From positions 1 to 64,000 of the forward strand of contig JACVCJ010000004.1 in NCBI GenBank assembly GCA_016742095.1: DNA of 64,000 bases, given 5' to 3'. This stretch comes from Bacteroidia bacterium (GTDB lineage Bacteria; Bacteroidota; Bacteroidia; CAIKAF01). The position numbers and the translations under genes are program-made. Numbering within the stretch: position 1 is the first letter of the stretch; every line of letters starts with the position of its first letter. Below the pieces are notes generated by a model. That model saw nothing but the letters and a program-made list of their open reading frames with translations. It was not told the DNA's origin and made no database searches. Positions 1 through 7,316 of the stretch are shown one piece after another.

Positions 1-1040
1 GTATGGTACAGTGCCGTGTAAAAGGTCTGCTTATCGGCGGGTGTCAGGGTTTCCACCTGTACCCTGGAGAGTTCGCCGTTCCAGCGGTTACGGGTTTCGT
101 TGCGCACCCGGTCAAAATCCCAGTGCGGGACCTCGGTCTGCAGATTCAGCATAGCGCCGGCCGTACTTACGGAAGAGAGTGCAAATTTTACCCCTATCTT
201 TTCGTTTTTCTCCGTACGGAATCGGAACCAGGCCCGCAGGTCGTGGCCGGCCATTTCGGGGAAATTCTCCGTTTCGTTAAACTTGCGGTAGAAGCCGTTG
301 TAGGGCGTTTTATCGTATTTTTTATGTCCGTAGGCTGCAAAAGGTTTCGAGAACTGCATTACGAAGTATACGGTGCGGGTACGTCCCCAGCCGCTGGTTT
401 GCCGGTAACCGCTGACGGTAGAATCGTTTTCCACACGTACGAAGGTCCAGACGTTCTTACCTTCGTAATTATAAATGTTGTACGTAAGATCGAGCAGGAT
501 ATGGGCCGAATCCGTAGCGGGAAAGGTGTAGCGGTGGAAGCCGGTGCGTTCGCTGGCCGTAAGTTCTGCCTGGATATTGTAGCGGTCCAGGTGCACGCTG
601 TAATAGCCGGGCGAGGCTTTTTCCCGTTTGTGCGAAAAGCTGGAATACCAGCCGCTGCCGGGTTGGGCCGGATCGCCGGGTTCGGCCTTCAGGCTGCCGG
701 TTTGGGGCATCAGCAGGAAATCGCCCAGGTCGGAATGGCCGGTGCCGCTGAAATGCGTATGACTGAAGCCGTAGATGGTACTATCGTCGTACTGGTAGCC
801 GGAGCAGTATTTGTACACGTCGGCATTGTATTTACCGTCGATGAACATAGGTAGCACGCGGGTCTCCGGGCTCAGTTGTACCATGCCGAAGGGCGCAGTA
901 GCCCCGGGATAGGTATGGCCCATGCGTTGGGTGCCGATGAAGGGATTTACAAAACCCGTGAGATCGGTCGTGGTCATGTTTTGCCCGTAGAGTGCGGCGC
1001 AGAGCAGTATGCCCGCAAGAGATAAAAAGCTACGCATCAT
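1..1040 (-). CDS. GH92 family alpha-mannosidase (3' end outside window)
   Basis: The gene is read leftward from an ATG at 1040 and runs off the window edge, so about 346 N-terminal residues of a family usually near 750 residues are present. The first 20 residues are a signal peptide ending at Tyr-Gly-Gln. The family signature VNPFIGT..GHTYPGA followed by PFGMVQLSPET appears right after it, then the conserved YDDSTIYGFSHTHFSGTG region. GH92 enzymes are calcium-dependent exo-alpha-mannosidases that trim mannose from glycoprotein glycans or mannan, in the periplasm or on the cell surface. A small membrane gene (1059-1271) lies 18 nt upstream on the same strand. Of two adjacent ATGs (1040 and 1037) the outer one was chosen; either is possible. 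Confidence 0.93.
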   Translation of the reverse strand, partial: MMRSFLSLAGILLCAALYGQNMTTTDLTGFVNPFIGTQRMGHTYPGATAPFGMVQLSPETRVLPMFIDGKYNADVYKYCSGYQYDDSTIYGFSHTHFSGTGHSDLGDFLLMPQTGSLKAEPGDPAQPGSGWYSSFSHKREKASPGYYSVHLDRYNIQAELTASERTGFHRYTFPATDSAHILLDLTYNIYNYEGKNVWTFVRVENDSTVSGYRQTSGWGRTRTVYFVMQFSKPFAAYGHKKYDKTPYNGFYRKFNETENFPEMAGHDLRAWFRFRTEKNEKIGVKFALSSVSTAGAMLNLQTEVPHWDFDRVRNETRNRWNGELSRVQVETLTPADKQTFYTALYH

Positions 1041-1058
1041 ACGGGTAAAGGTAGCGAT

Positions 1059-1271
1059 TTATTTCAGCCGGATGCGCGCGGTTTTGCGGCGTGTACTCCC
1101 CAGGACCTGTGCAAAGCCGAAGGTCAGGAACACCGTAAAAACGGTATACAGACTGAAGAATATGGTATGTGCAGATTCAAGGCCGAGCCCCAGGCTGAAG
1201 AATATATGCAGTGCGGCAGAAAGCACCATGCCGATGGTACCGGTCATAAAGAAGGCGTTTTTACGTATCAT
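1059..1271 (-). CDS. small two-helix membrane protein, unknown function
   Basis: This 70-residue protein has two hydrophobic segments (about residues 7-28 and 34-57) and a basic C-terminus rich in Arg and Lys, consistent with two transmembrane helices and both ends in the cytoplasm. I do not recognise the family. It ends 18 nt before the GH92 start on the same strand, so the two may be co-transcribed. The opposite strand is also open here, but its product lacks any recognisable character, whereas this frame gives a coherent membrane topology. Its upstream side is the repeat-rich non-coding stretch 1284-1861. Confidence 0.55.
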   Translation of the reverse strand: MIRKNAFFMTGTIGMVLSAALHIFFSLGLGLESAHTIFFSLYTVFTVFLTFGFAQVLGSTRRKTARIRLK

Positions 1272-1380
1272 GATCTCCTGTTTTTAATGGTTCGTTTTTA
1301 TATATACGAAAAAGTATGGATGAAGGTTCCGTTTAGCTGATTTGTGCGGGAGCCGGAGGAAGACGACAGAGTGCGCCGCA

Positions 1381-1755
1381 GTCCCCTTCGGGCGACTACG
1401 GCGGGCGGACTGCTGTACTGAGTGCTTTGCTTCGTCTGAGTCGCTCACAGAGGACTCAGGCGGATCTTTCAGAGACATGTTTCGTTTGGGTAGATTTACA
1501 CGAAAAAATACGCAGATTTTACCACAGTTCCCTTCAGGCGACTACGGCGGGCGGACTGCTATACTGAGTGCTTCGCTTCGTCTGAGTCGCTCCGAGAGGA
1601 CTTAGGCGGATCTTTCAGAGACATGTTTCGTTTGGGTAGATTTACACGAAGAAATACGCAGATTTTACCACAGTTCTCTTCAGGCGACTACGGTGGCAGA
1701 CTGCTATACTGAGTGCTTCGCTTCGTCTGAGTCGCTCACAGAGGACTCAGGCGGA
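1381..1755. repeat. Three-copy 146-bp tandem repeat with REP-like palindromes
   Basis: Three direct copies begin at 1381, 1527 and 1673; the third is cut short near 1755. Each contains an inverted repeat with arms CGTCTGAGTC and GACTCAGGCG around a 10-nt loop (1433-1462, 1579-1608, 1724-1753). Copies 1 and 3 pair fully apart from one T-G wobble; copy 2 has a single change. Between palindromes sits a conserved block with 'gcagattttaccaca'. No gene is seen in 1272-1861 apart from this array. Degenerate relatives of the palindrome occur inside the gene at 4195-4848. Confidence 0.85.
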
Positions 1756-1861
1756 CTGATGCGTAACTTCTTCCTCAGAAAATACAGGAAAAAGGGGAAT
1801 TCTATCCCGGTCGATATTTGTATTTTCGACCCGTATTGACGATTTACCTGAAATTTCTGAA

Positions 1862-3100
1862 ATGAAAAAAGTGCGCCTGTTTTTCCTGTTTGCTGCAGCC
1901 TTGTTCTGTTTAACAATAATAGACGTTCGGACCCAAAGTGCTTTGACGCCTGCGGATTCCCTTACTGCAGAGATCGGAAAAATTTACGACCGCGGTGTTT
2001 TCAACGGGTTCGCCGTTGCCATCGTGGATGAAAAGGGCACGCTGTACCAGCAGGGTTTCGGCTTTGCGGATATTTCGGCGGGCAAACCCTACACGATCCA
2101 TACGATCCAGAACATTGCCTCGGTCTCGAAAACACTGGTTGGCATCGTGCTTCTGAAAGCCCAGGAGCTTGGTAAACTTCGCCTGGACGATCCGATTGAT
2201 AGATACCTGCCCTTTAGCGTAGAGAACCCGGCCTTTCCCGGCGAAAAGATCACTCTGCGGCAGCTGGCTACGCATACTTCATCCATTGTGGATAATGAAT
2301 ATTACCTGACAAAAAACTACATCCTGAAGCCGGATCAGGACCTGAACGGTTTGCCCCTGCATTTTGACGAACAGGTTTTTAATCCGCAGGATTCCGCCGT
2401 TTCGCTGTCCACTTACCTCGGAAATGTGCTTAGCGTGCGGGGAAAATGGTACGATAAAAGCAGTTTTACGGCGCATAAACCCGGTAGTATGTACGAATAT
2501 TCGAATACCGGTACTGCACTGGCTGCTTTGGTCATAGAGCGGGCAACGGGGAAATCCTTTGCCGAATTCACGAATGAACACATCCTGGGGCCGCTGGGCA
2601 TGCATGTCTCCGGCTGGATAAACGAAGACCTGAACGCGTCTGCTTTTTCCCGCCTCTATGCAGACCCAAATACGCCGCTGCCGTATTACGAACTTATTAC
2701 CTACCCCGACGGCGGACTGGTCACTTCGGTACACGATCTCGGTAAATTCCTCTCAGAGCTGATCCGCGGCTACAAGGGTAAGGGCACAGTACTCACAAAG
2801 AAAGGCTACCGGGAGTATTTCCGGCCACAGCTTACAGCCGCCCATTTTACAGAACGCAGTGCGAACAACCCCTATGATGAATCCTACAATTCCGGCATTT
2901 TCATCGGGTTCGGGCACACGGGCTATATCGGTCATACGGGCGGCGACCCGGGTGTGGTATCGATGATGTTTTTTGACCGGGAGACCGGCCTGGGCCGCAT
3001 CATGATCTTTAACACCAATTTCTCGGACAAAGCGGGCAATGATGCGTTCTTCGGTATCTGGGACCTGCTGGGAAAATACCAGAGCCGGCTGAGGCGTTGA
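1862..3100 (+). CDS. Secreted serine beta-lactamase-fold hydrolase (class C/PBP-like, PF00144)
   Basis: The 412-residue protein has an N-terminal signal peptide (residues 1-25). The serine-hydrolase motifs are in order: SVSK at 87-90 with Ser87 as nucleophile, YSN at 213-215, and an HTGG box near residue 360 in place of KTG. HTGG is usual in the esterase / D-aminopeptidase / PBP-like branch, so this is probably an esterase or peptidase and not an antibiotic-resistance enzyme; the substrate cannot be told. It stands alone: repeats lie upstream, and the AT-rich cassette begins about 90 nt after the stop. Start at 1862 leaves an ideal signal peptide. Confidence 0.9.
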   Translation: MKKVRLFFLFAAALFCLTIIDVRTQSALTPADSLTAEIGKIYDRGVFNGFAVAIVDEKGTLYQQGFGFADISAGKPYTIHTIQNIASVSKTLVGIVLLKAQELGKLRLDDPIDRYLPFSVENPAFPGEKITLRQLATHTSSIVDNEYYLTKNYILKPDQDLNGLPLHFDEQVFNPQDSAVSLSTYLGNVLSVRGKWYDKSSFTAHKPGSMYEYSNTGTALAALVIERATGKSFAEFTNEHILGPLGMHVSGWINEDLNASAFSRLYADPNTPLPYYELITYPDGGLVTSVHDLGKFLSELIRGYKGKGTVLTKKGYREYFRPQLTAAHFTERSANNPYDESYNSGIFIGFGHTGYIGHTGGDPGVVSMMFFDRETGLGRIMIFNTNFSDKAGNDAFFGIWDLLGKYQSRLRR

Positions 3101-3186
3101 GGGGCTCTTCCTATGAGTGGACATTGGAGGATTTTTGAGTAAATCGGATCTGAAAGAAAATTATGTATTATCATGAGAATTGAATC

Positions 3187-3217
3187 TTTGTAAAGTGCAG
3201 TTAATTAGGTATCTTTC
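3187..3217 (+). promoter_or_regulatory. Bacteroidota-type promoter for the 3242 cassette
   Basis: A -33 element TTTG (3187-3190) is separated by 19 nt from a -7 element TATCTTTC (3210-3217), one base off TAnnTTTG. The spacing fits the known Bacteroidota primary-sigma consensus. The ATG at 3242 lies 24 nt downstream. Confidence 0.55.
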
Positions 3218-3241
3218 GCTTGTGTACAACACCTGATATTT

Positions 3242-4078
3242 ATGGAAGATTTAGACTTTTACAAGGAAGCATATTATCATGAATTAGATAAGATATACAA
3301 GCTGAATGATTCATATAATACACCTATACTACTTTTAACAGCGGTAATCAGTATACATTCATTTGCTTATATTCAAGGAATTTCAGCTTTCTTTATTTTG
3401 TTGCTTTTATTTCTATCCTTTTGTACTTTTTGTGGAATAATATATTCTATTACTTATATAGCTATTTCTTATGCCAATACGGGGAAAGCATATAAGTATG
3501 AATTTATTTCGTCAATGGATGAGCAGAAAAAGTATTTCGATGAAGAATTGAAAGAAAAAGAAGCCGAAAAAAGAGAAGAAGTTGGAGAAAACAACTTTAC
3601 AGTAGCTCATAAAAAAGAAATAGAGGCAAAGGTAATATCAACGTTTAATGAACATCTTAAAAGTCAATTTGCCAAAACTACCGCGATAAATTTTGCTAAT
3701 AATAAAAAAAGAGCAGAAAGCCTTGCTAAGGCTAAAGCAGGGATTGTTTTTTCAGTAAGTCTTACAATCGTGTTTTCTTTAGTGTTCACAGCATCCTTAA
3801 TATCAAAAACTAATAATTTTACCAATTATGGCAAAGAAGTCTACTCCACAACCCGGCCCGAAGCCCAAACCAACACCAACTCCCAACCCAACACCCCAGC
3901 CAACGCCGAATCCCAAACCTGGTCCCAAACCAACGCCAACACCCAAACCTGGCCCGAAAACACCTGTTGCAAAACCTACATCCAAATCTGCTGCCAAACC
4001 TGCTGCCAAGCGCACCGAAGGGAAACTTCAAAATGCTGTTCCGCCAAAAACGATAACGGTTACACATGTAAACGCTAA
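3242..4078 (+). CDS. AT-rich membrane protein with coiled middle; 3' third overlaps another gene
   Basis: I do not recognise a named family. Two hydrophobic helices (about residues 26-45 and 48-78) are followed by a long charged, probably coiled-coil stretch (about 90-165, rich in Lys and Glu) and a third hydrophobic helix (about 168-187). This loosely resembles small membrane proteins of defence or effector modules (SLATT-like), but I cannot assign it. From about residue 196 the reading frame runs through the C/A-rich DNA of the gene at 3828-4091 in a different frame, giving an odd Asn/Thr/Gln tail with nine Cys, four adjacent pairs plus one. That tail may be read-through without selection, because the DNA there is too poor in T to form stops. 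Much lower GC than neighbours suggests acquisition. Confidence 0.7.
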   Translation: MEDLDFYKEAYYHELDKIYKLNDSYNTPILLLTAVISIHSFAYIQGISAFFILLLLFLSFCTFCGIIYSITYIAISYANTGKAYKYEFISSMDEQKKYFDEELKEKEAEKREEVGENNFTVAHKKEIEAKVISTFNEHLKSQFAKTTAINFANNKKRAESLAKAKAGIVFSVSLTIVFSLVFTASLISKTNNFTNYGKEVYSTTRPEAQTNTNSQPNTPANAESQTWSQTNANTQTWPENTCCKTYIQICCQTCCQAHRRETSKCCSAKNDNGYTCKR

Positions 4079-4091
4079 AAAGAGAAAATGA
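3828..4091 (+). CDS. Pro/Lys/Thr-rich low-complexity small protein
   Basis: An 87-residue protein begins MAKKSTPQPG and continues with about 40 residues of repeated Pro-Lys-Pro-Thr units, then an Ala/Lys-rich stretch and a C-terminus PPKTITVTH followed by basic residues. It overlaps the membrane gene by 251 nt in another frame, and its stop TGA overlaps the next ATG (ATGA at 4088-4091), which indicates translational coupling. The repeat resembles Pro-rich linkers or periplasm-spanning segments; no domain is recognised. Its C-terminal PP-x-TIT-x-TH motif recurs in the next small gene, the best evidence that this frame, not the overlapping one, is under selection. Confidence 0.6.
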   Translation: MAKKSTPQPGPKPKPTPTPNPTPQPTPNPKPGPKPTPTPKPGPKTPVAKPTSKSAAKPAAKRTEGKLQNAVPPKTITVTHVNAKKRK

Positions 4092-4168
4092 AAAGGAATT
4101 TAAAATATCCCGATCCGCCTGATACGATTACTATTACCCACGATATAGACAAAGGCGAGACAAAGTAG
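4088..4168 (+). CDS. 26-residue peptide sharing PPxTITxTH with the upstream gene
   Basis: A tiny gene starts inside the stop of the preceding one (ATGA overlap) and ends with TAG at 4166-4168. The product is 26 residues: a basic start (MKRNLKYPD) followed by PPDTITITH and an acidic/basic tail. The PP-[KD]-TIT-[VI]-TH segment matches the C-terminus of the upstream Pro-rich protein, so the two probably share an ancestor or a common partner. No function can be assigned. The next gene (4195-4848) converges on it. Confidence 0.5.
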   Translation: MKRNLKYPDPPDTITITHDIDKGETK

Positions 4169-4194
4169 AGTTTGTTCTATCCTTAATGGGTGTT

Positions 4195-4848
4195 TCAAAT
4201 GTGATAGCTGGAATATTCATTCCTGCGGGTAACCACTTTTACAGGTGCTTCGTCTGAGTCGTTCGCAGAGGATGTAGGTGGGAGAATGGCTTTGTTTATG
4301 ACACTGTAGTCCTCTTGGGACGACTCTGGCGGAGCAGTGACAGTTGTCGTTTCCTGAGCCGGAGGAAGTAATTTCCGGATGGCGTCCCAGAAATCGCCCT
4401 TAGCCGAAACTCCGAAAACGATGAAGAAGAGTAGCAAGCCCATGATAGCAGCCTGTACACTTTTTACAAGAACCGACATCCAGAACCCGTCCCAGGGGGC
4501 TTTGGGCGAGGGCGGAATAAGAGGCCGGATGATTGCCTTTAAGGTCTCTTCCTGCTTTGCTCTGACTTCCTTCTCAACTCTACGTTTCATGGTTTCCAGG
4601 TTTAGCTGGGCGTACGTTTGCAGAAGTTCCTGTGCCTGCAGGCGGAAGGCGTATATAATGGTCTGGGCCATTTTGTGAAAGGTCTCCAGGTCGGCTTCTG
4701 TGGGTCGCCTTTTGCTCTCTGCCTGGTATTCTTTAATGTAGTTTATTTTGGCCGCTTTGTATAAGGTATAGGCTACATGTCCTTCGATATCCAGTTCATG
4801 TTGAACGATCTTTGCATATACATTGCTGAATTTTCTTTCCAGGCTCAT
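4195..4848 (-). CDS. Single-pass membrane protein of unknown function with repeat-derived C-terminus
   Basis: The 217-residue protein starts with a helical, charged N-terminal region (1-125), has one transmembrane helix near residues 130-148, and ends in a Pro/Ser/Thr/Glu-rich tail. The tail holds two short related segments, PPESSQED and PPTSSANDSDEA. The same peptide (PPESSVSDSDEA) is what the 1381-1755 repeat would encode if read on this strand, and the DNA (about 4237-4345) resembles the repeat palindrome. The gene overlaps its upstream partner (4845-5090) by 4 nt (ATGA), so the pair is an operon. I know no family for it. Confidence 0.7.
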   Translation of the reverse strand: MSLERKFSNVYAKIVQHELDIEGHVAYTLYKAAKINYIKEYQAESKRRPTEADLETFHKMAQTIIYAFRLQAQELLQTYAQLNLETMKRRVEKEVRAKQEETLKAIIRPLIPPSPKAPWDGFWMSVLVKSVQAAIMGLLLFFIVFGVSAKGDFWDAIRKLLPPAQETTTVTAPPESSQEDYSVINKAILPPTSSANDSDEAPVKVVTRRNEYSSYHI

Positions 4849-5090
4849 AGCTTTTCCTTGATCATGGCCAGGGTAGTGTCTACGGCCTTTGAAAAGGCTT
4901 CTTTGAATTTTTCGTTCGTCTCAGCGGTTTTAATGACCACATCGTAGACCGTGTCGTAGGGCTTATACCGGAAACGGACCGTGCCGTCGTCGGAGACCTT
5001 CGGATAGTCGAGCCCTTTGTCTTTGCAGAACTGCATCAGCTTTTCCTTGACTTCCCGCAGGGTTTCGTGTATGATCTGTTCAGGATTCAT
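4845..5090 (-). CDS. Small soluble protein, unknown function
   Basis: An 81-residue protein with no signal peptide or membrane helix. It reads as alpha helix, a short beta hairpin (about residues 33-53, alternating hydrophobic and charged residues) and a closing helix. It is the first gene of a two-gene unit with the membrane protein at 4195-4848 (ATGA overlap), so the two probably act together. I do not recognise the family. Confidence 0.7.
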   Translation of the reverse strand: MNPEQIIHETLREVKEKLMQFCKDKGLDYPKVSDDGTVRFRYKPYDTVYDVVIKTAETNEKFKEAFSKAVDTTLAMIKEKL

Positions 5091-5331
5091 GAGATGTATG
5101 TTTTAAGGATTCATAAATAGCTCATTGTGTGCAAACCGGTCTTACCCGGTCTTTTGCAAAGGTAGGCCGGAAAAAATATTCGTACAAGACAGTAAAACTT
5201 AAAAGTGGAAGGCAGGCCTCGGGAATCCCTTGCGGAGTATGGGCTGGATACGGATGTAAAGTTTATCGGTGCGGTGGTTGCCAAGACTAAGCCCTCAATT
5301 TCTTATCTTTACTCGCCCAATACCTAAACAC

Positions 5332-5688
5332 ATGGATCCCAAAACAGCCAGAATATACCGCATCCTTTTTTCGAGCGTCTATCCGATGTATATACAAAAG
5401 GTAGAAAAGAAAGGCCGTACCAAAGCCGAGCTGGATACCGTGATCTGCTGGCTGACGGGCTATGACGCTCAGGGCCTGCAGGACCAGATAGACCGCAAAA
5501 CCGATTTCCAGACCTTCTTTGCCGAGGCTCCGCAGCTGAACCCTAATGCGTCTAAGATTACCGGTGTCATCTGTGGTTACCGCGTGGAAGAGATCGAAGA
5601 TCCCCTCATACAAAAGATGCGCTACCTGGATAAACTGGTGGACGAACTGGCCAAAGGCCGGGCCATGGAGAAGATCCTGCGGCAGTAA
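5332..5688 (+). CDS. DUF2200 family protein
   Basis: The 118-residue protein matches the DUF2200 pattern as I know it: [15 protein letters not shown], then [10 protein letters not shown], a WLTGY motif, [26 protein letters not shown] and a C-terminal [12 protein letters not shown]. The family is a short cytoplasmic protein of unknown function, widespread in bacteria. The frame is open further upstream to 5269, but homology starts at the ATG at 5332. A TATCTTTA box at 5304-5311, close to the Bacteroidota -7 element, precedes that start by 20 nt. The gene stands alone and converges with the kinase-like gene at 5770. Confidence 0.88.
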   Translation: MDPKTARIYRILFSSVYPMYIQKVEKKGRTKAELDTVICWLTGYDAQGLQDQIDRKTDFQTFFAEAPQLNPNASKITGVICGYRVEEIEDPLIQKMRYLDKLVDELAKGRAMEKILRQ

Positions 5689-5769
5689 GAGTCCGGCCAG
5701 TGCTGCTTTTGGCTTGTGCAGGTGATTATGGCTGTATGCGGGAATTACGGATACTTACACGTCAATGGG

Positions 5770-6297
5770 CTAAGAAGCTCCTTTATGAATCAGTTCGTAT
5801 ACTTTTTCTGCTGTTTGTTTGGGTAGAAGTCCTGTGGTATTTATCTGGAATTCGCTTTCGTGCTTCCATCTCAGAACATCGTCATTTAATTTTTTGCAGA
5901 TGGTATAGTTTTTAAACTCGCCGTTCGTACGCAGGCCTAATCTTCTTTTTAGTTCGTCATCTGTCGTGTAGAGAGCGAATATTTTAATTTGAAGATGTTT
6001 GTTATGTTCATAAAGTGTTTCCAGGAAACGATTTATTTTATCTCCACTAAAAGTGTCTACGATGATAACGGGGCGACATCCGAGGTTTAAAAACTCTAAG
6101 CCCAATTTTGCAGATGCCTGAAGCATATGGATATGTTCCTGCTGATTTTCCCAGTCGACCGAAATTACCATTTGCCGAATGGTGTCAACTTCCATGCGTA
6201 CACCTTTAGGGAAAAGCAGAGCTAAGTTTTTGGAGGTTTGAGATTTACCGGTTCCCGGAGCACCGCGGATAACTATTATGTCAGGGTCTACTTCCAT
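5770..6297 (-). CDS. P-loop kinase-like ATPase, third gene of GT/radical SAM operon
   Basis: A 175-residue cytoplasmic protein with a Walker A motif GAPGTGKS (residues 12-19), followed by a kinase-like layout: EVDTIRQM, a hydrophobic strand ending in D (PVIIVDTFSG), then RLGLR, and a C-terminal INTTG strand. This resembles small nucleotide or small-molecule kinases (zeta-toxin / chloramphenicol phosphotransferase-like fold). The substrate is unknown. The start at 6297 is preferred because it gives a TAATG junction with the radical SAM gene and opens just before the first strand; an upstream ATG at 6330 would add 11 residues. The gene is more AT-rich than most of the window. Confidence 0.75.
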   Translation of the reverse strand: MEVDPDIIVIRGAPGTGKSQTSKNLALLFPKGVRMEVDTIRQMVISVDWENQQEHIHMLQASAKLGLEFLNLGCRPVIIVDTFSGDKINRFLETLYEHNKHLQIKIFALYTTDDELKRRLGLRTNGEFKNYTICKKLNDDVLRWKHESEFQINTTGLLPKQTAEKVYELIHKGAS

Positions 6298-7316
6298 TAA
6301 TTGAACAGCAGTGTCTGGGGTTTGTTGCACGACATGTTTTTACAGGGCAGATTGCATGTTTTCATTATCTTGGATACTTCCGTTGAGCGCTTGGTACAAA
6401 GTATTTCGATAATATCCTGTTTCGCAATGTTTCCCAAAGGCTCTTTTGCCAGGGGAATTCTCCGGTGATCAAAACACTTTACAACATCACCGTTAGGATA
6501 TATACAGATGTTTTTTCTGGCAGCACAGGGAGTATCATTATCATAAGCAACTTCTCCGCTTATAACATTTGTCCAGGTCCCGCCAAAATCCTGATTGAAT
6601 TGGACATTAAACTGAATTTTATGCTGTTTGCACCACTCTTTAACCTTCGGAATTTCTTCTGCAGACTCTTTTGAAAGTACAGACTGAATGCGCAGCTGGT
6701 CACCGAGAATTTCTTTTGCCAGCATTATTTTGGGCATAACAATATCAAAATTTCGTCTGCCCCTGAACTCATTCCATTTTTCTTTTTCTACCGAATCAAC
6801 GGAAACCACAAGTATGTGACCGAGCTTTTTATATCTTGTGAGAAATGCTTCATCAAGAAATCGGCCATTGGTAATTGTGACCATTGGAACATTCAATTTT
6901 TTTGCTTCTTCTGCAATGAGCATCACATCTTTTTTGAAGATCAGGGGTTCTCCACCTGTCAGTGTTACCTGATATAAATTGTGGTGCAATCGTTTTAAGC
7001 AATTGATAAAATGTTCTATCATAAGGTGTTGGTCCCTGGGTTCGGGCCGTTCCCAGATACCGCACTTGGGGCAACGGTCATTACATGCATTTGTGATCAT
7101 GTAGATGAGCTCATTTCCCTTCACTCCATAAAATCTTCGGATGGGCGTTTTATGCCATCGATAAATGCCCCATTCGATCGATTTAAAGAGCAGCATAGGG
7201 ACCAGCAGGTGAGGTTTCTTCACCCGCTTAATGAACGGTCTCATTTCGCCCACATAATCATAAATTGCATGGGTGAAATCCGGATCATTGGATTTTCGTC
7301 TGTAAATTAGACTCAT
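6297..7316 (-). CDS. Radical SAM protein with SPASM-like Cys-rich C-terminus
   Basis: The 339-residue protein has the 4Fe-4S site Cys78-x3-Cys82-x2-Cys85 in the context TNACNDRCPKCG, then the GGEP motif (TGGEPLIF) and a radical SAM barrel. The C-terminal 100 residues hold several more Cys (in CAARKNICIYPNGDVVKC and CNLPCKNMSC), typical of SPASM or twitch domains that bind extra Fe-S clusters. Such proteins modify peptides or cofactors or act on sugars. The gene overlaps the upstream glycosyltransferase by 32 nt and is coupled to the downstream kinase. No precursor peptide was found nearby, so the substrate is open. Composition is AT-rich relative to flanks. Confidence 0.9.
   Translation of the reverse strand: MSLIYRRKSNDPDFTHAIYDYVGEMRPFIKRVKKPHLLVPMLLFKSIEWGIYRWHKTPIRRFYGVKGNELIYMITNACNDRCPKCGIWERPEPRDQHLMIEHFINCLKRLHHNLYQVTLTGGEPLIFKKDVMLIAEEAKKLNVPMVTITNGRFLDEAFLTRYKKLGHILVVSVDSVEKEKWNEFRGRRNFDIVMPKIMLAKEILGDQLRIQSVLSKESAEEIPKVKEWCKQHKIQFNVQFNQDFGGTWTNVISGEVAYDNDTPCAARKNICIYPNGDVVKCFDHRRIPLAKEPLGNIAKQDIIEILCTKRSTEVSKIMKTCNLPCKNMSCNKPQTLLFN

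Noticed and set aside
3-854. 283-codon open frame on the plus strand
   Set aside because: It is antisense to the GH92 gene, whose family motifs are clear on the minus strand.
1342-1605. Open frames on both strands across the 146-bp array
   Set aside because: They result from the repeat units; no domain, start context or composition of a gene.
1381-1755. CRISPR array
   Set aside because: The units are 146 bp with diverged full-length similarity; no short repeat with unique spacers.
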